Assembly: GCA_002509325.1 (NCBI GenBank)
Contig: DADO01000113.1
Coordinates: 1-7,530, forward strand
Reading direction: 5' to 3'
From: Methanosarcina sp. UBA402
Lineage (GTDB): Archaea; Halobacteriota; Methanosarcinia; Methanosarcinales; Methanosarcinaceae
DNA: 7,530 nucleotides
Under the pieces are notes generated by a model, which was not told where the DNA came from, did no database searches, and was given only the letters and a program-made list of their open reading frames with translations. Below, piece after piece: positions 1-5,570 of this stretch (position 1 is the stretch's first letter; each line of letters opens with the position of its first letter). The translations under genes and the position numbers were made by a program.

Positions 1-57
1 ATTTCGCATGCGCATGGATATCATTCAGAGCAGCAGGACTTTTCGGATAGGCTCTAA
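1..57 (+). CDS. Possible C-terminal end of a truncated rightward gene
   Basis: Frame 1 is open from the window edge and ends in TAA at 55-57, giving the tail ISHAHGYHSEQQDFSDRL. The stop lies 14 bp before a strong GC-rich hairpin (72-91), as expected for the end of a transcription unit. This is the main reason to prefer this frame over frame 2, which runs on through the hairpin with an arginine-rich, unnatural-looking translation. Eighteen residues are too few to name a family. If real, the gene is convergent with glnA. Confidence 0.3.
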   Translation: MSHAHGYHSEQQDFSDRL

Positions 58-71
58 GAAGTTTAGAAGAC

Positions 72-91
72 ACAGCCAGCAAGCTGGCTGT
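72..91 (+). terminator. GC-rich hairpin, probable terminator of the upstream rightward gene
   Basis: The arms ACAGCCAGC (72-80) and GCTGGCTGT (83-91) are perfectly complementary around AA, so the RNA would fold with about 8 pairs and a four-base loop. It is followed by TTTC and lies just after the TAA at 55-57. Hairpin plus short U stretch suits termination of a rightward transcript, but the U run is weak. Confidence 0.4.
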
Positions 92-104
92 TTCTATACA
101 AGAG

Positions 105-142
105 ATGGAGTCGTTTTTTGATATCATAATAAACGACTCCAT
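105..142. repeat. Perfect 12-bp inverted repeat in the convergent intergenic region
   Basis: The arms ATGGAGTCGTTT (105-116) and AAACGACTCCAT (131-142) are perfectly complementary and separated by 14 bp. On the plus strand a T run (about 155-161) follows shortly after, so the structure may be a second terminator for rightward transcription. It could also be a remnant of a small mobile element, but I see no flanking target duplication. Confidence 0.5.
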
Positions 143-250
143 TGTCTTCAATCCCTTTTTTAATTATGCCTTCATTTGTAAAAAACAGGTTTCGGAACTA
201 AGGGTATTTGGAACTACTGTTCATAGGAAAGCATTTTTATATCAAATCAG

Positions 251-276
251 GGCACACCTCTGGAAAAAGGTGTGTC
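251..276. terminator. Hairpin between the convergent ends, candidate terminator
   Basis: CACACCT (253-259) pairs with AGGTGTG (268-274). One further GC pair and one GU pair extend the stem to nine, with an eight-base loop. On the plus strand it is followed by a duplicated TTCTGAACAA (277-286 and 293-302) and a run of five T at about 308-312. On the minus strand it lies about 95 bp past the glnA stop and is followed by AT-rich but not T-rich DNA. It may end glnA transcripts, rightward transcripts or both. Confidence 0.35.
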
Positions 277-370
277 TTCTGAACAATATCTTTTCTGAAC
301 AAATCTCTTTTTAATATGCTGCAGTAGGTTTTCTCAGGTATGGATATGGGGTTTAAGATTTCGGGCATAC

Positions 371-1714
371 TTACAGCATATGTAGATATTTATTAAGTTC
401 CCAGGGGTGAACAATTACTTTGTATTCATCCCATTCCATTTCCTTGGCGCAGATGTATTGATTGAAGACATGTTCTCCGAGCACTTCCTTTACGAATGTA
501 CTGCCCCTCATTTCATTAATTGCTCCTTTAAGATCAGCAGGTAGGGAGCAGATGCCTCTTTTCTCTCGCTCTTTATCCGTAAGATGGAAAATGTTTACGT
601 TAGTTGGCTCTCCTGGGTCAATCTTATTCTTTATACCGTCAAGTCCAGCTCTAAGCATCAGGGCGAAGGCAAGATATGGGTTGCATGCTGGGTCCGGGCA
701 TCTGAGTTCGACTCTTGTCCCATTCCCACGGGTTGCAGGAATGCGGATCAGGGAACTCCTGTTCGTTGCAGACCAGGTAATATAAACCGGGGCTTCATAC
801 CCTGGCACAATCCTTTTGTAGGAGTTAACAACCGGGTTAGTAATAGCTGTAAATTCCCTGATATGTTCCAGCAGACCACCAATGTAATACATTGTTTCTT
901 GAGAAAGCTGAGCTGGTGTATCCGGATCATAGAATGCATTCTTGCCGTTTTTGAAGAGGGACTGGTTGGTATGCATGCCTGAACCATTTACGCCAAAGAG
1001 AGGTTTTGGCATAAATGTGGCATAATATCCTTTGTGATACGCGATTGATTTTACCACATATTTAAAAGTTACAACATTGTCTGCGGTACTGAGTACGTCA
1101 CCGAATCTGAAATCAATTTCATGCTGGGAAGGTGCGACTTCGTGATGGGAGGCTTCGATCTGGAAGCCCATATGTTCGAGAGCATAGTCAATATCTCTAC
1201 GTACATCCTGTGCACGGTCAAGAGGTGCGAAATCGAAGTATCCTCCCTGATCCGTAAGTTCTGTGGTTGGATTTCCGTTTGCGTCAAGTTTGAAGAGGAA
1301 GAATTCCAGTTCAGGACCTACGTTCATCGAGTACCCCATTTTTTCAGCTTCCTGGATTGCGCACTTGAGAACGTACCTGGGGTCTCCCTTAAACCGCTGA
1401 CCGTCAGGAAGATACACATCTCCAAGGATTCTGGCAACTGCACCGGCAACAGGTCTCCATGGAAGGATTCTGAACGTAGATGGGTCAAGCGCAAGTTTCA
1501 TGTCAGATTCTTCAATTCCCGTAAAGCCCTGGATCGAAGATCCGTCAAACATTACCCCGTTTTCAAAAGCTTCTTCGAGCTGTTCGGCAGGGATTGCCCA
1601 GCTTTTGATGATGCCGAGTGTATCTGTAAACTGGGTCCGAATAAATTTTACATCTCTTTCATTTACAGCTTCTAATACATCTTCTTTGGTTGTACACTTC
1701 TTTACTCGCGCCAT
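371..1714 (-). CDS. glnA: Glutamine synthetase type I (GlnA, I-alpha type)
   Basis: This cytosolic enzyme makes glutamine from glutamate, ammonia and ATP, the main ammonium-assimilation step. Visible motifs, numbered from the ATG at 1714, are the catalytic loop D57-GSSIQGF, metal-ligand GPELEFF (E135, E137), HHEVAPSQHE (E192, E199), NGSGMH (H248), the flap glutamate E307 in PGYEAP, and the ATP/glutamate region RGNGTRVELRCPDP. The adenylylation-site motif of I-beta enzymes is absent. F24, R26, R87, R172, R173 and S189, recalled as 2-oxoglutarate-site residues of M. mazei GlnA1, fall at the same numbers. That supports the start at 1714 (447 aa) over the upstream in-frame ATG at 1726 (451 aa), and AGGATGG lies a suitable distance ahead of the 1714 ATG. 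Position 66 is Gly where feedback-inhibited I-alpha enzymes carry Arg. GlnK-type control of the protein is known in the family; the promoter palindrome suggests nitrogen control of transcription. Confidence 0.97.
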   Translation of the reverse strand: MARVKKCTTKEDVLEAVNERDVKFIRTQFTDTLGIIKSWAIPAEQLEEAFENGVMFDGSSIQGFTGIEESDMKLALDPSTFRILPWRPVAGAVARILGDVYLPDGQRFKGDPRYVLKCAIQEAEKMGYSMNVGPELEFFLFKLDANGNPTTELTDQGGYFDFAPLDRAQDVRRDIDYALEHMGFQIEASHHEVAPSQHEIDFRFGDVLSTADNVVTFKYVVKSIAYHKGYYATFMPKPLFGVNGSGMHTNQSLFKNGKNAFYDPDTPAQLSQETMYYIGGLLEHIREFTAITNPVVNSYKRIVPGYEAPVYITWSATNRSSLIRIPATRGNGTRVELRCPDPACNPYLAFALMLRAGLDGIKNKIDPGEPTNVNIFHLTDKEREKRGICSLPADLKGAINEMRGSTFVKEVLGEHVFNQYICAKEMEWDEYKVIVHPWELNKYLHML

Positions 1715-1732
1715 TTGAGTTTCCATCCTTGT

Positions 1733-1757
1733 TAGGTAATAGGCATCCTATTACCTA
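1733..1757. promoter_or_regulatory. Palindromic operator candidate at the glnA start site (NrpR-like)
   Basis: TAGGTAATAGG (1733-1743) and CCTATTACCTA (1747-1757) form a perfect 11-bp inverted repeat around a three-base centre. It contains GGTAA and TTACC half-sites, which resemble the operator of the archaeal nitrogen repressor NrpR. It sits just downstream of the TATA box, where a bound repressor would block polymerase. The GGTAA and TTACC are 11 bp apart, not the six I recall for Methanosarcina NrpR sites. Part of the symmetry arises from tandem CCTATTA units (1747-1760), so a chance contribution is possible. Confidence 0.5.
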
Positions 1758-1764
1758 TTAACTA

Positions 1765-1781
1765 TTATATATAATTTTCCA
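1765..1781 (-). promoter_or_regulatory. glnA proximal promoter (BRE/TATA)
   Basis: On the minus strand TGGAAAA (1775-1781, BRE-like) precedes TTATATATAA (1765-1774). Typical archaeal spacing puts the transcription start near 1743, inside the palindrome at 1733-1757. The leader before the ATG at 1714 would be about 30 nt. The call is inferred from consensus; the start site is not mapped. Confidence 0.6.
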
Positions 1782-1833
1782 ACCTCTATATGGGATATAG
1801 GACTGCTAAATAATCAGAAATATTAATTATACA

Positions 1834-1857
1834 CCAATTATTTATGAGAATAATTGG
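1834..1857. repeat. 9-bp inverted repeat upstream of glnA
   Basis: CCAATTATT (1834-1842) and AATAATTGG (1849-1857) are perfectly complementary with a six-base spacer. It lies between the proximal glnA TATA box (1765-1774) and the distal TATA-like element (1891-1900). It could be an operator or, if transcription starts further upstream, a leader hairpin. A smaller palindrome, CTATAT-GGG-ATATAG, lies at 1786-1800. Confidence 0.5.
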
Positions 1858-1890
1858 ATGATTCCCCCTAACATGGTATATTTCTAATAT

Positions 1891-1900
1891 GTATATAAAA
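1891..1900 (-). promoter_or_regulatory. Distal TATA-like element upstream of glnA
   Basis: The minus strand reads TTTTATATAC, a good archaeal TATA match, directly downstream of the 21-bp repeats. A transcript from it would start near 1870 and give glnA a leader of about 155 nt. The plus strand reads TATATAAA and could serve rightward transcription, but I see no gene there. Confidence 0.35.
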
Positions 1901-1902
1901 CT

Positions 1903-1965
1903 CATTAAAGTCCATTTAAAGATCATCAAAGTCCATTTAAAGATCATTAAAGTCCATTTCAAAAG
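1903..1965. repeat. Three tandem 21-bp repeats (iteron-like)
   Basis: Units at 1903-1923, 1924-1944 and 1945-1965 share the core CAT(T/C)AAAGTCCATTT followed by a purine-rich tail. The core differs at one position among units, and the third unit diverges in its last bases. Twenty-one base pairs equal two helical turns, so equivalent bases face the same side of the DNA. They abut the TATA-like element at 1891-1900, so they may be protein-binding sites, although simple repeat expansion is possible. Confidence 0.8.
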
Positions 1966-2183
1966 GAGTTGTCAAGAAATTTAATCTAGTTTGAGATAAT
2001 ATGATTTGCTCTTTATTTTTGGGGACAAAAAATAAGAGTATCTTTCCAATCTAATTTTATGAAATTTTAGAGAAAAGAGAATTTAGAGGATTTTCTATAA
2101 AGGCAATAAAAAAGTAATACTAAATGACGGTCGGAGATGGTCAGAGATGGTAGGAAAAGCAGCATCAACACTGGTTAAACGAA

Positions 2184-2741
2184 TTAATTACTATTTTTTC
2201 CAGTCTCCTGGTGATTACTTTTTCCCAGTATCATTTCGAGATAAGAAGTTCGAATAGAATCTTTTTCTCCGGCGCCGAACTGTTTTAATAATTCAAATAA
2301 CTTTGCCCTTGAAGTTTCGAGATCCTTTTCATTATCAGCCACGATTTCTACTTCTAGAAATTCTCCGAGGCTTTCAATCGAATCAAGGCAGATAATTATA
2401 TCTCCTGCGCTGAAAATTTCTCTGTGTTTGCGGACCAGTCCGGCTTCTGAGAAACCAAGAGCATGCAATATTTGTATTGTTGCGGCTTCGTCTACAGGAG
2501 TTTCGAATTCCTCCCGGCTTTTGGAGACGCCATCGAGTTTGGGGCCTTTGTAGGTCAGCACAGCCTGACCATCCAGGGAGCGGATTCTGAGCGCTTCATC
2601 GGTTTTCGCAAAATCCCGGTGAGGAGCTGCAAAATAAATATCGGATTGTCTCTCAACTCCGAGTTTTACTGCCCCCATTTTCTTGAGGATAGGACGGACT
2701 TTTGAATGGCCTGCTCTGACCTTGACCTCTACTTCAATCAT
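2184..2741 (-). CDS. CYTH-domain protein, class IV adenylate cyclase (CyaB) / thiamine-triphosphatase-like
   Basis: The 185-residue protein begins MIEVEVKV, carrying the ExExK signature of the CYTH superfamily (E3, E5, K7). These enzymes act on triphosphates inside a beta-barrel tunnel lined by charged residues. Further expected residues are R52/R54 (LRIR), K65 (YKGP), the acidic stretch at 77-80, basic RKHR at 104-107, D120, and E127/E130/E132 in GEFLEVE. The end SIRTSYLEML is typical of CyaB-like members. Length is normal, with a short polar tail after about residue 173. The start is supported by AGGAAA seven bases before the ATG. Known members include adenylate cyclase, thiamine triphosphatase and polyphosphatase. 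Archaeal members are usually annotated CyaB, but cAMP synthesis is not shown and the substrate cannot be read from sequence. It is separated from both neighbours and probably transcribed alone. Confidence 0.88.
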   Translation of the reverse strand: MIEVEVKVRAGHSKVRPILKKMGAVKLGVERQSDIYFAAPHRDFAKTDEALRIRSLDGQAVLTYKGPKLDGVSKSREEFETPVDEAATIQILHALGFSEAGLVRKHREIFSAGDIIICLDSIESLGEFLEVEIVADNEKDLETSRAKLFELLKQFGAGEKDSIRTSYLEMILGKSNHQETGKNSN

Positions 2742-2767
2742 AATTTCCTGGCATCTCCAGTTAAGTC

Positions 2768-2810
2768 CGGTTAAAATTGGCTAAACATCTACGGTTAAAT
2801 TGGCTAAACA
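2768..2810. repeat. Direct repeat upstream of the CYTH gene
   Basis: CGGTTAAAATTGGCTAAACA (2768-2787) recurs as CGGTTAAATTGGCTAAACA (2792-2810), with one A deleted and a 24-bp period. It lies 27-69 bp before the CYTH start, in the region expected for its promoter and leader. A weak TATA-like sequence (minus TTTAATAG) lies near 2815-2822. It may be a regulator site or a local duplication. Confidence 0.65.
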
Positions 2811-2860
2811 CTTACTATTAAATGCTTACTTTGTTAAAAATTCACTAAATTAATCTGAAA

Positions 2861-2882
2861 AATAAAGTCCGGAAAACCCGGA
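2861..2882 (-). terminator. Terminator of the mevalonate operon
   Basis: On the minus strand TCCGG (2882-2878), a five-base loop and CCGGA (2872-2868) form a GC hairpin, followed by CTTTATTTTT. It begins four bases after the DUF35 stop, so it most likely ends the leftward operon and insulates the CYTH gene. Confidence 0.6.
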
Positions 2883-2886
2883 TCTT

Positions 2887-3285
2887 TTATGCATTTTCAG
2901 GAACAAATTTGGTGCCGTAATAGATCATACCGCGCTCACCATCTTCCCCGAGTTTACGGAATACAGATCTTACTCGCATCCCAATATGAATTTTTTCAGG
3001 GCTGCCAACTACCTGCGAGGTCAGGCGGGGACCTTCGTCAAGCTGGATTATTGCAAGAGTGTAAGGAGCCTGGCCTTCAAAACCTTCCGCAGCTGTATGG
3101 ATCAATGTATAGGATATTATTTCGCCGGTGCCTTTAAACTTATAGGGTTCAATCTGGCCTACACGCCTACAGTTTACGCAAACATTGCGTGGGGGATAGA
3201 AATTTTCCCCACATTCATTACAGCGAGTACCTTCAAGGTTATACCTGCTGCCGAGATTTCTCCAGAATCTTGGAACGGATGACAT
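2887..3285 (-). CDS. Zn-ribbon / OB-fold DUF35 protein, scaffold of the thiolase-HMG-CoA synthase complex
   Basis: This 132-residue protein has an N-terminal rubredoxin-like zinc ribbon (C22-x2-C25 and C36-x2-C39) and a C-terminal OB-fold-type beta domain (about 50-132). That is the DUF35 architecture. In methanogens, DUF35 proteins of this kind bridge acetoacetyl-CoA thiolase and HMG-CoA synthase in one complex, so the acetoacetyl-CoA intermediate is passed on through a shared CoA site. Its position directly after those two genes fits that role. The ATG at 3285 is preceded by a strong GAGGTGAT ribosome binding site that overlaps the end of the thiolase gene; the spacing between the genes is 6 bp, indicating translational linkage. 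It probably has no catalytic activity of its own. Related DUF35 proteins serve other thiolases, but the context makes this assignment strong. Confidence 0.92.
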   Translation of the reverse strand: MSSVPRFWRNLGSRYNLEGTRCNECGENFYPPRNVCVNCRRVGQIEPYKFKGTGEIISYTLIHTAAEGFEGQAPYTLAIIQLDEGPRLTSQVVGSPEKIHIGMRVRSVFRKLGEDGERGMIYYGTKFVPENA

Positions 3286-3291
3286 CGGATA

Positions 3292-4464
3292 TCACCTCTC
3301 CCTCGAGAAAATATGCACTACTGCCGTAGCTCCAGACCCTCCTACATTATGGGTCATTCCATACTCTGCGCCTTCTACCTGGCGCTTGCCTGCTTCTCCA
3401 CGCAGCTGGGTTACGATTTCTACAGCCTGTTTTATGCCTGTTGCTCCTACGGGATGCCCGCAGGCTTTGAGGCCGCCGGAGGTATTGACTGGGATCCTGC
3501 CTCCTATTGCAGTTTCTCCATTTGCTGTAACAATTCCTCCTTTCCCTTTCTCTGCAAACCCGAGGTCTTCAATAGCGCAAATCTCAGCAATGGTGAAACA
3601 GTCATGCACTTCTACAAGGTCGATATCTTCAGGCCTCAGTTTTGCCATGGAATATGCCCGCTCTGCAGCTACTACGGTTGCATCGAGGGTTGTTATATCC
3701 CGTCTATCGTGAAGCGCAATCGTATCACTTGCCTGGGCAGTTGCCCTGATATAAATTGGAGTATCCGTATATTTGTGGGCAACATCTGCAGGAGCAAGCA
3801 CAAGGGCCGAAGCTCCATCAGTTATAGGAGAACAGTCAAAAATATGTAGAGGATCAGCTACCATAATGGAATTTAGCACCTGGTCAACCGTAATCAAATT
3901 TTTATACTGAGCAATCGGGTTCAGGTGTCCGTTTTTATGGTTCTTTACGGCAACCTCGGCAAGCTGCTCGCTGGTGGTCCCATACCTGTGCATATGTAGC
4001 CTTGCAATCATTGCATAAAGTCCTGGAAATGTCGCCCCTGCCATTCCTTCCCATTCCCGATCTGCCGCTGCTGCAAGGGCTGAAGATGCTTCTTCAGACC
4101 CGACATCAGTCATTTTTTCTGCTCCGGCTGCAACCACAATATCGCTATAACCGGAAGCTACAGCCATAATAGCCTGGCGCAGGGCAAGCCCACCTGATGC
4201 ACAGGCAGCTTCGACTCGGGTAGCTGGAACATGTAGGTTTTTGGAAAGTCCTGAGTAATCTGCAATAAGAGCCCCTATATGTTCTTGCTCAATAAAGCGG
4301 CCTCCACTCATGTTTCCTATATATAGAGTATCAATTTCCTTCCCACTAACATCTGCGTCCTGGATTGCTCCTATTCCAGCTTCTACCACTATGTCTCTCA
4401 GAGAACGCTCCCAGAGTTCTCCGAACTTAGTATTTTTAACTCCGATAATTGCTACATCTCTCAT
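3292..4464 (-). CDS. Acetoacetyl-CoA thiolase (acetyl-CoA C-acetyltransferase, SCP2-type archaeal)
   Basis: The enzyme condenses two acetyl-CoA to acetoacetyl-CoA, the entry reaction of the mevalonate pathway. The nucleophilic cysteine is C88 in EAACASGG. Other active-site segments are VKNHKNGHLNP (about 173-183), HDCFTIAE (H287) and CGHPVGATG (C335, H337), the arrangement of SCP2-type thiolases. The second catalytic cysteine of bacterial biosynthetic thiolases is not in its usual C-terminal place, where NVGGSGAT is found instead. I chose the ATG at 4464 (390 aa): it has GGAGTGA five bases upstream, starts with the family-typical MRDVAIIGV, and leaves 16 bp after the HMG-CoA synthase stop. 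The open frame extends to 4530, but those 22 residues would overlap the previous gene and look non-homologous. The reaction is unfavourable alone, so coupling to HMG-CoA synthase through the downstream DUF35 protein is important. Confidence 0.95.
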   Translation of the reverse strand: MRDVAIIGVKNTKFGELWERSLRDIVVEAGIGAIQDADVSGKEIDTLYIGNMSGGRFIEQEHIGALIADYSGLSKNLHVPATRVEAACASGGLALRQAIMAVASGYSDIVVAAGAEKMTDVGSEEASSALAAAADREWEGMAGATFPGLYAMIARLHMHRYGTTSEQLAEVAVKNHKNGHLNPIAQYKNLITVDQVLNSIMVADPLHIFDCSPITDGASALVLAPADVAHKYTDTPIYIRATAQASDTIALHDRRDITTLDATVVAAERAYSMAKLRPEDIDLVEVHDCFTIAEICAIEDLGFAEKGKGGIVTANGETAIGGRIPVNTSGGLKACGHPVGATGIKQAVEIVTQLRGEAGKRQVEGAEYGMTHNVGGSGATAVVHIFSRER

Positions 4465-4480
4465 TCTGCTCACTCCGTTT

Positions 4481-5530
4481 TCAGGCCAGGCGAATCTTGC
4501 CTTTATGCCTGGCATACCTGGCGTAGTCAATATATATTGGGTCCTTAATCAGTTCGGAAACCTTCGGAGCTCGGTTTCGGATTTCCTCGATCCTATCTGT
4601 AACTGTTATGCTAAAAGCGTCAGATCCAGCGCCTGACCCAAAAGCAGTCGCAAAAATTCTATCCCCTGGTTTTGCCTGGTCCAGAGTCGCAGCAATTCCC
4701 ATAAGACAGGAACCTGAATATGTATTCCCAATTTTTGGAACTACAAGTCCTGGAGTTATCTGTGCCTTAGTAAAACCCAGGGTTTTTGCAACTTTGCTCG
4801 GAAACTTCCCGTTTGGCTGGTGGAATACTGCATAATCGTAGTCTTCAGGCTTCGTTCCAAGTTTTTCCAGAAGACCTTTTGCGCCGTTAGTTACGTGCTT
4901 GAAGTAACCTGGTTCTCCTGTAAAACGGCCTCCGTGCTCTGGGTAGGGCATTCCTTCCCTTCTCCAGAAGTCAGGGGTGTCAGTTGTAAAGGAATAAGTG
5001 TCTTCAATTATTGCAGCAAGCTCAGATTCTTTTTTCCCAATGATGCAGGCAACTCCACCTGCAGCTGCAGTATATTCAAGGGCATCACTTGGGGCTCCCT
5101 GGGAAACATCTGCTCCTATTGCCATACCCAGGTCGATCATTCCTGAGCCTACCAACCCCATACAGGCCTGAACTGCGGCTGTCCCTGCCTTACATGCGAA
5201 TTCGAAGTCTGCTGCAGTCATGTTCGGGGTCGCTCCTATAGCCTGGGCAATAATCGTGCTTGTTGGCTTAACGGCATAAGGATGGCTCTCCGAACCAGTA
5301 TATACTGCTCCTATTCTGTCAGGATCGACCCCGCTTCTTGCCATCGCGTACCTGGCCGCTTCTACAGCAATAGTTGCAGCGTCTTCATCGATATCAGGCA
5401 CTGATTTTTCATATACCATAAGGCCGTTTTTAAGAGCCTCTGCATTATCACCCCAGAGCCGGGCGATTTCTTCAATTTTTATACGATATCTGGGAACATA
5501 AGCACCGTAAGATACGATTCCAATAGTCAT
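4481..5530 (-). CDS. Hydroxymethylglutaryl-CoA synthase (archaeal)
   Basis: This enzyme joins acetyl-CoA to acetoacetyl-CoA to give HMG-CoA, the second mevalonate step, feeding archaeal ether-lipid isoprenoids. The catalytic triad can be placed: E81 in TGSESHPY, nucleophile C113 in FEFACKAG, and H237 in FHQPNGKFP. The NTYSGSCLMG segment near residue 280 is also typical. The 349-residue length is the archaeal norm, shorter than eukaryotic forms. I chose the ATG at 5530, with AGGTGA five bases upstream. A GTG three codons earlier (5539) is itself part of that ribosome binding site and is unlikely to be a start. It lies 40 bp after the regulator gene with no TATA box between them, and 16 bp before the thiolase, so it is probably co-transcribed with both. 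Confidence 0.96.
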   Translation of the reverse strand: MTIGIVSYGAYVPRYRIKIEEIARLWGDNAEALKNGLMVYEKSVPDIDEDAATIAVEAARYAMARSGVDPDRIGAVYTGSESHPYAVKPTSTIIAQAIGATPNMTAADFEFACKAGTAAVQACMGLVGSGMIDLGMAIGADVSQGAPSDALEYTAAAGGVACIIGKKESELAAIIEDTYSFTTDTPDFWRREGMPYPEHGGRFTGEPGYFKHVTNGAKGLLEKLGTKPEDYDYAVFHQPNGKFPSKVAKTLGFTKAQITPGLVVPKIGNTYSGSCLMGIAATLDQAKPGDRIFATAFGSGAGSDAFSITVTDRIEEIRNRAPKVSELIKDPIYIDYARYARHKGKIRLA

Positions 5531-5570
5531 TATTTTCACCTGTTTTTGAGTGTTTTCAGGGCATCAATTC

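Larger units (their letters stand above)
58..370. other. 313-bp convergent intergenic region
   Basis: The region lies between the putative rightward gene end at 57 and the glnA stop at 371. It holds three successive inverted repeats (72-91, 105-142, 251-276) and a short direct repeat TTCTGAACAA x2 with a 16-bp period. An open frame at 105-314 would start inside the second hairpin, has no convincing ribosome binding site and translates to a phenylalanine/isoleucine-rich product of no recognised family, so I do not call it a gene. Confidence 0.6.
1758..2183. other. Long intergenic region between the CYTH gene end and glnA
   Basis: About 430 bp without a supportable gene. It contains the glnA TATA box, two palindromes, a second TATA-like element and the 21-bp repeats. 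A 17-codon open frame at 2001-2054 lacks a ribosome binding site and looks spurious. Near the CYTH stop are imperfect 10-bp repeats GGTCGGAGAT / GGTCAGAGAT / GGTAGGAAAA at 2129-2158. A run of six A at 2108-2113 (T on the minus strand) could help end the CYTH transcript. An unannotated small RNA cannot be excluded. Confidence 0.6.

Noticed and set aside
105..314. 69-codon plus-strand open frame between the partial gene and glnA
   Set aside because: It starts inside a 12-bp inverted repeat, has no good ribosome binding site, and its Phe/Ile-rich translation resembles translated AT-rich spacer.
1121..1675. 184-codon plus-strand frame opposite glnA
   Set aside because: A shadow of a strongly conserved minus-strand enzyme; cysteine-rich, with no promoter or recognised motif.
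1715..1726. Four-codon N-terminal extension of GlnA (ATG at 1726)
   Set aside because: The ATG at 1714 gives 447 residues with numbering matching known Methanosarcina GlnA, and has a better placed ribosome binding site.
1903..1965. Short CRISPR array
   Set aside because: The 21-bp units are contiguous with no spacers, so this is a tandem repeat.
3313..3849. 178-codon plus-strand frame opposite the thiolase gene
   Set aside because: Antisense shadow with very high Cys/Tyr/Ser content and no ribosome binding site.
4465..4530. 22-residue N-terminal extension of the thiolase
   Set aside because: It would overlap the HMG-CoA synthase gene by 50 bp, does not look like thiolase sequence, and a good ribosome site serves the ATG at 4464.
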